Below are positions 15,227 to 18,857 of a stretch of 18,857 bases of DNA, one piece after another. Position 1 is the first letter of the stretch. Each line of letters begins with the position of its first letter. The translations under genes and the position numbers were made by a program. The notes beneath the pieces are model-generated. The model had not been told where the DNA came from. It ran no database searches and saw only the letters and a program-made list of their open reading frames with translations. Location: the NCBI GenBank assembly GCA_030630935.1, contig DAOVMD010000010.1, forward strand, positions 1 through 18,857, in the 5' to 3' direction. The stretch comes from Candidatus Mcinerneyibacteriota bacterium. Lineage in GTDB: Bacteria > AUK180 > JAQVHJ01.

Positions 15227-15251
15227 TTAGTATTAGGTATTGGAGGTTTTG

Positions 15252-16301
15252 ATGAAAATTTCAGGTTCTCAGAAGAACATTTTACTTATAGAAACTATCT
15301 TATTGGTTTTAGGTATAATCTTAATGCTCATTCCGATTAAACGTGATAATTCCGAAGAATATTCAAAAGAACTAACAGTAAAATTAAACTCAGCCAAATC
15401 AAAAATTGAAACGATTAAAGTTGAATCTGAATTAAGAATTATCAATTATATCTGCAAGTCATTACAAAAAAAAGTTGATAACTTAAAAATTGATCTTGAA
15501 AAATACTCTGATGACATTGAGAAGCTAAAAGAAATCGAAATAGAAATTACGAAATTAGATTCTGAAATTTCTTTTAAGAATAAAGACATCACTCGAGCAC
15601 AGGAGATTGAACAAAAGCTTCATAACATAGATAATAAAATTTCCACTTCAAAAGATATTTATAAAAAATATCTGAAGAAGAATAGAAAGTTAAGAAAACA
15701 ATTTGCTGCTATTGAGGAAAAAAATAAAAATTTATCTATCAAAGTAAAAGATACTACAGACATATCAAAACTCGAATCCTATGTAGAGGAGCTCAATAGG
15801 TTAAATGTTGAGTTTGATATTTTAAATGAAAAGCTTTCTAAAAGCAGTAAGATCCCAAAACCAGTTCCAAAGCCAACTCCAAAACCCGAGCCAAAGCCAG
15901 AACCGAAACCCGAACCCGAACCTGAACCTGAACCCGAGCCAGAGCCTGAACCTGAACCGCTGCCATTCCCAAAACCTGAACCCAAACCTGAGCCAAAGCC
16001 TGAACCGAAACCCGAGCCCAAAGGAGAAACTCGAAGACCAAAATTAACTTCAAAAACTATCCCGGAGTATCCCCGTAGAGCACGCGAGAGGGGCATTGAA
16101 GGAACAGTTATAGTTGAAGTTACAGTTGATATAAATGGAAATGTCATAGATTATAATATCATTGAATCTGCAGGAGATATACTCGATAAAGCAGTTATAA
16201 GAGTTGTTCAAAAAGCAAAATTTAATCCGGCATTAAAGGATGGTAAACCTGTAGAAAGTAAATATAAATTCAGGCCATTTAAATTTAAACTCCCTGATTA
16301 A
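15252..16301 (+). CDS. TonB-family protein with coiled coil and PE-rich linker
   Basis: 349 residues from the ATG at 15252, chosen over an in-frame TTG at 15240 because GGAGGT (15242-15247) is correctly spaced for the ATG and would lie inside a TTG-started frame. Residues 9-29 form one inner-membrane anchor. Residues 33-195 are charged, heptad-like coiled coil (rich in E/K/I/L). Residues 201-257 are a Pro-Lys/Pro-Glu linker of the periplasm-spanning type. Residues 258-349 are a TonB C-terminal domain ([32 protein letters not shown]). Known TonB proteins pass proton-motive force from ExbB/ExbD to outer-membrane receptors; no exbBD is present, and the long coiled coil is unusual. It may instead play a structural TolA-like role. 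Confidence 0.85.
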   Translation: MKISGSQKNILLIETILLVLGIILMLIPIKRDNSEEYSKELTVKLNSAKSKIETIKVESELRIINYICKSLQKKVDNLKIDLEKYSDDIEKLKEIEIEITKLDSEISFKNKDITRAQEIEQKLHNIDNKISTSKDIYKKYLKKNRKLRKQFAAIEEKNKNLSIKVKDTTDISKLESYVEELNRLNVEFDILNEKLSKSSKIPKPVPKPTPKPEPKPEPKPEPEPEPEPEPEPEPEPLPFPKPEPKPEPKPEPKPEPKGETRRPKLTSKTIPEYPRRARERGIEGTVIVEVTVDINGNVIDYNIIESAGDILDKAVIRVVQKAKFNPALKDGKPVESKYKFRPFKFKLPD

Positions 16302-16317
16302 TCATAAGGAGAATCAA

Positions 16318-16620
16318 ATGCCTTCAAAAGAAGAAGTTATAGAAAAAATTAAAACTGTGTTTGATCCGCATATCGGTGTTGATATCTACAGTCTTGGATT
16401 AATTTATGATATTAAAGTAGAAAATCCAAATGTCCTTATCAATATGACCTTAACCAACCCCGGTTGCCCAATGGCAAAATCTATTATGGGTGATGTAAAA
16501 CAAAATGTTGAAAAACTTGAAGGGGTAGATAAGGTTGAGATAAATTTAGTATTTGATCCTCCCTGGGCACCAACTATGATGTCTGATGATTTGAAAAAAA
16601 TGTGGAATATACCAGGCTAA
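16318..16620 (+). CDS. DUF59/MIP18 family Fe-S assembly-type protein
   Basis: A 100-residue cytosolic protein of the MIP18/PaaD-like family (SufT/metal-sulfur cluster assembly). Pattern: DPHIGVDIYSLGLIYDI (16-32), then MTLTNPGCPMA with the conserved C50, and FDPPWAPTMMSDD (79-91). Family members help assemble or transfer Fe-S clusters, or act in aromatic-ring hydroxylation complexes; no suf or paa neighbours are seen, so Fe-S maturation is the safer reading. AAGGAG precedes the ATG, 16 bases after the TonB stop, so the two are probably cotranscribed. The stop codon is inside the arm of a hairpin that starts a dispersed repeat. Confidence 0.9.
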   Translation: MPSKEEVIEKIKTVFDPHIGVDIYSLGLIYDIKVENPNVLINMTLTNPGCPMAKSIMGDVKQNVEKLEGVDKVEINLVFDPPWAPTMMSDDLKKMWNIPG

Positions 16621-16755
16621 AGCAACTCTGTTGCTTTAGCAGAGAACAGAGAACAGAGAATAGACCCAGAACCACGCACTTCGTTAGGGTATCTGGGCTC
16701 CGGAACAGTTGTTTCTTAGAAATCAGAAAAACAGAAAAATAAAATTCGTTTGATC
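16617..16755 (+). repeat. 3'-flanking composite repeat element, copy 2 (after the DUF59 gene)
   Basis: The order is the same as after ptb. A hairpin CTAAAGCAAC-TCT-GTTGCTTTAG (16617-16639) holds the stop codon TAA (16618-16620). A CAGAGAACAGAGAACAGAG tract follows, then the 53-bp segment 16703-16755 (49 of 53 identical to the reverse complement of 795-847). Between tract and segment an extra piece at about 16662-16702 contains CCCAGA/TCTGGG inverted ends and an AACCACGC..CTTCG motif also seen at the start of the window. Confidence 0.75.
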
Positions 16756-17278
16756 TCATAAAATCATTTGTATAAAATAATATCCTTCATCAATTTTAAT
16801 CACTTAATTATTTCTTCTTAAAATATTTTTTCATACTCGGTATAAAACCGGATTAAAGCAACTCTGTTGCTTTAGCAGAAAGTAGAGAATTGCTTCGCTT
16901 CGCTACGCATTTAAAATTTATGATTGATAGTTGATAGTTTATAAACCGATTTATCTAACGTTTTTTTATCTTCGCTTTTGATGTTTTTATATTCTTTTTT
17001 TATTGTTATCATAAAAATCGCGCTGACAACATCTGAACTATTAAACTATCCAAACATTCGCACATTTAAACACATGCAAAGCATGCCTTGAACGAACTAT
17101 CGTCACTGGTTGAACATTTAAACACATGCAAAGCATGCCCTGATAAACACTTGAACTATTGAACTATCAAAGCATCTTTAGCATTTAAACTTTTTTTGAA
17201 CACTTGAACCATTGAACTATCAAAGCATTTTTAACACTTAAACATTTTTGTAACCATTTGAACTATTGAACACTTGAA
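16756..17278. repeat. Gene-free region with hairpins and a TTGAAC array
   Basis: No gene seen. A second TAAAGCAAC-TCT-GTTGCTTTA hairpin is at 16854-16874, and a TTGCTTCGCTTCGCT repeat head is near 16889. Two ACATGC-AAA-GCATGC hairpins (17072-17086, 17124-17138) lead into a degenerate TTGAAC-N3-4 array that runs to the stop codon of the GWxTD gene. The stretch 16910-17040 holds nothing I recognise. Confidence 0.7.
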
Positions 17279-17935
17279 CTATTTAAAATACCCTTCTTTT
17301 TTCAGTTTCTTTACTTCTTCTGCAGATCTTAATCTATATGGTTTTTTCCGTACATCCGGCACGGGAGTTCCACCGCCTGGGACAGCCCCGGAGACCGACA
17401 TATTTTTAACTTGAGTAAATGCTCCAAGTCCCATCTCATCGATGAATAAAAATTCAAGTTTCTTCGGGTAGGCATAATACCATGTTTCTGAGAAATACTC
17501 TCTTTCAAGACCTCTTGTTTCTTCAAGTGAAGGTCTATACCTCCCTCTAGTAATATCATCCGGAGGTCCAAACATAATATAAATTCGACCTCGAGCTGTC
17601 ATATGTCCTGGTGTTTTTAATTCTTTATATTTTTTATCTGCATACCTAAACCTTCGTTTAAGTTCTATATAAAAATCATTTCTTTTTGTTTCAATTTCGG
17701 GATCATACATCTTCCAAAAATTTTCAGCATATTCAGGTCTATGTTCAGGTTCAGCTTTCAGATAACCTACATATTCTCTTCTATATGCAAAAATTTTCAT
17801 CATTGCAAACTCGTCTTTCTCATATTTATCCAGTTTCCTTTCCAATCGATAATTGGTACAGCCCTGAAAAAGAATTGTTCCAAGGAATATAAAGATTAAG
17901 AAGATGATTAAATTAAACTTTTTGTAATTTCTCAT
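17279..17935 (-). CDS. GWxTD domain lipoprotein
   Basis: 218 residues. An N-terminal hydrophobic segment (8-22) ends in LFQGC, making C26 a plausible lipidation site. The rest follows the GWxTD domain: FWKMYDPEIETKRNDFYIELKRRFRYAD (about 73-100), then GHMTARGRIYIMFGPPDDI (110-128) where the name motif GWxTD reads GHMTA, then a basic PSLEETRGLEREYFSETWYY region. GWxTD proteins occur in Acidobacteria and several candidate phyla, are envelope-associated, and have no settled function. GGAGAGG precedes the ATG, 16 bases after the stop of the upstream gene, so they form one operon. The stop TAG lies in the terminal repeat array. Confidence 0.82.
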   Translation of the reverse strand: MRNYKKFNLIIFLIFIFLGTILFQGCTNYRLERKLDKYEKDEFAMMKIFAYRREYVGYLKAEPEHRPEYAENFWKMYDPEIETKRNDFYIELKRRFRYADKKYKELKTPGHMTARGRIYIMFGPPDDITRGRYRPSLEETRGLEREYFSETWYYAYPKKLEFLFIDEMGLGAFTQVKNMSVSGAVPGGGTPVPDVRKKPYRLRSAEEVKKLKKEGYFK

Positions 17936-17951
17936 TTTCCTCTCCTATGAG

Positions 17952-18857
17952 TTAATATATTACAGCAATTTTAAATAATTTTTTACCATCATTTTTTGTT
18001 TCGATTATAATTAGATATATTCCAGTTGCCACTCTTTTTGCTTTTGAATTCTTACCATTCCAGGTAATTACTCCACCCTTTGTACAGCCTCCGGTATTAT
18101 ATGGATCCGGAGCAGTTATCGGGTTAGAGAAATATTTTAGATTTATATCATCGAATTCTGCAACTAAATCCCCAGTAATATTAAAGATTTTACAACTTTT
18201 AACATCCGGTGGTACCTGTTCAATCATTATTCCACCAAAAATGGTTCCGGTATTTTTATCATTATCATTGGGTCTATATGGGTTCGGATAAATTCTAACC
18301 TCACTAAAATCTGATGATTTAACTTTTTCTTTCAAGGCAAAAATTCCAAACATTGAAAAATGATCAGTATAAATTGTAATAGTATTTTGAACCGGATCAA
18401 TTTCTCCGCCTATAACTTCCCACTTATTCTCATTTTCATTCCAATACCAGATTTTTAATTCAAGTTCATTGATTCCGGGATCTCCTGTTCCGTCCACATA
18501 CCCATTATCATCAATATCATTATAATGAATTGTCATTTTTACAGGATTCTCAAAAGTTATCCCTTCGTTATCAGCATAGAACTCTCTAATTTCACCTGTC
18601 TCGATCATCCGGCCTGTTGTATCAGAAGCAGGTGGTGGTGAGGTCGGGGCGATTACACTTAATTCCACACTACCGGAGACATCATCACTTCCAATCGAGA
18701 CTTCGGTATATCCAAAATCCTTTAAAGTTTGACCAGTTGAATCAGTTTGAGAAACTGAAGTTATCGGTAAAATATTTAACCTGAAACTGCCATCGGAAAC
18801 TTTTGCGATATATGTCAACCTATCCCCGCCATAAGGAGCCCACATTGAAAATGCTTC
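17952..18857 (-). CDS. Partial secreted protein with FlgD-like C-terminal domain
   Basis: The gene enters from beyond the right edge, and its frame is open to base 18857; the first Met seen (18845) is internal. About 302 residues of the C-terminal part are visible. The first few (APYGGDRLTYIAKV) resemble a TolB/WD40-type blade, then comes a beta-rich segment with GYVDGTGDPGINELELKIWYW like an Ig or dockerin-like domain. The last ~110 residues form a FlgD-like/T9SS-type domain (RIYPNPYRPND, SCKIFNITGDLVAEF, VATGIYLIIIET) related to that of the GH57 protein. Function unknown; probably surface-exposed or secreted. It precedes the GWxTD gene in an operon. Confidence 0.75.
   Translation of the reverse strand, partial: EAFSMWAPYGGDRLTYIAKVSDGSFRLNILPITSVSQTDSTGQTLKDFGYTEVSIGSDDVSGSVELSVIAPTSPPPASDTTGRMIETGEIREFYADNEGITFENPVKMTIHYNDIDDNGYVDGTGDPGINELELKIWYWNENENKWEVIGGEIDPVQNTITIYTDHFSMFGIFALKEKVKSSDFSEVRIYPNPYRPNDNDKNTGTIFGGIMIEQVPPDVKSCKIFNITGDLVAEFDDINLKYFSNPITAPDPYNTGGCTKGGVITWNGKNSKAKRVATGIYLIIIETKNDGKKLFKIAVIY

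Noticed and set aside
15240-15251. TTG start for the TonB-family gene
   Set aside because: The GGAGGT ribosome site at 15242-15247 serves the ATG at 15252.
15779-16147. Gly/Ser-rich and other frames opposite or inside the Pro/Glu/Lys linkers (also 11862-12050)
   Set aside because: These are shadows of the simple codon repeats of the TonB linkers.
16617-16639. Classical rho-independent terminator after the DUF59 gene
   Set aside because: The stem is good but no U-tract follows; a purine-rich tract does. It is kept as a repeat hairpin of unknown role.
17041-17280. Possible CRISPR array
   Set aside because: Units are only about 9-10 bp, degenerate and without unique spacers of constant length; no cas genes are present.

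Overview
The window is AT-rich bacterial DNA from a Gram-negative-type cell: it encodes lipoproteins, a TonB protein, PilZ and FHA signalling proteins, and secreted proteins ending in FlgD-like/T9SS-like sorting-type domains. GWxTD and FlgD-like C-terminal domains in an AT-rich genome with repeat-filled intergenic DNA recall uncultivated lineages known from environmental genomes (WOR-3, KSB1, Firestonebacteria and similar). I cannot name the phylum from this window. No rRNA, tRNA or CRISPR array was seen.

Layout. 1-886 is gene-free repeat DNA. 887-4217 (minus) is an operon glyQ - DUF4388 protein - butyrate kinase - phosphate butyryltransferase, with a consensus promoter at 4248-4276. 4455-5034 is a GxxExxY nuclease-fold gene bracketed by 28-bp inverted repeats. 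5072-8083 (minus) is a six-gene operon ribH - nusB - metallophosphoesterase - double FHA protein - pseudopilin-like lipoprotein - TPR-like protein. 8367-10871 (minus) is a secreted GH57-type protein. 11510-13105 (minus) is an unusual protein joining a predicted beta-barrel, a TlpA/ResA thioredoxin domain, a Pro/Glu/Lys-rich linker and a TonB C-terminal domain. From 13566 to 16620 (plus) come a secreted propeller-like protein with an apparently leaderless mRNA, a PilZ protein, a TonB-family protein and a DUF59/MIP18 protein. 17279-18857 (minus) holds a GWxTD lipoprotein preceded by the C-terminal part of a larger secreted protein that runs off the right edge.

Working together. Ptb and Buk would convert an acyl-CoA to the free acid with ATP gain. 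RibH feeds flavin synthesis and NusB serves rRNA antitermination. The GH57, barrel/TlpA/TonB, propeller, TonB, GWxTD and FlgD-like proteins are envelope or secreted products. The TonB C-terminal domains of the 11510 and 15252 genes are about 73 percent identical, so they are paralogues.

The most interesting signal is in the DNA between genes. (1) A composite element starts with a short hairpin containing the stop codon and continues with a GAGAACAGAG tract and a 53-bp conserved segment. It sits in the same gene-relative orientation at the 3' ends of two unrelated genes, ptb and the DUF59 gene. (2) Other repeat modules (TTGAAC arrays, GCATGC hairpins, ATGAACAATG modules) fill the remaining gaps and often start exactly at stop codons. 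(3) Seven promoters share a 17-nt spacer, six with an extended -10. (4) A 62-bp promoter block is about 95 percent identical upstream of two different genes. (5) The barrel-TlpA-TonB fusion is an architecture I do not recognise as standard.
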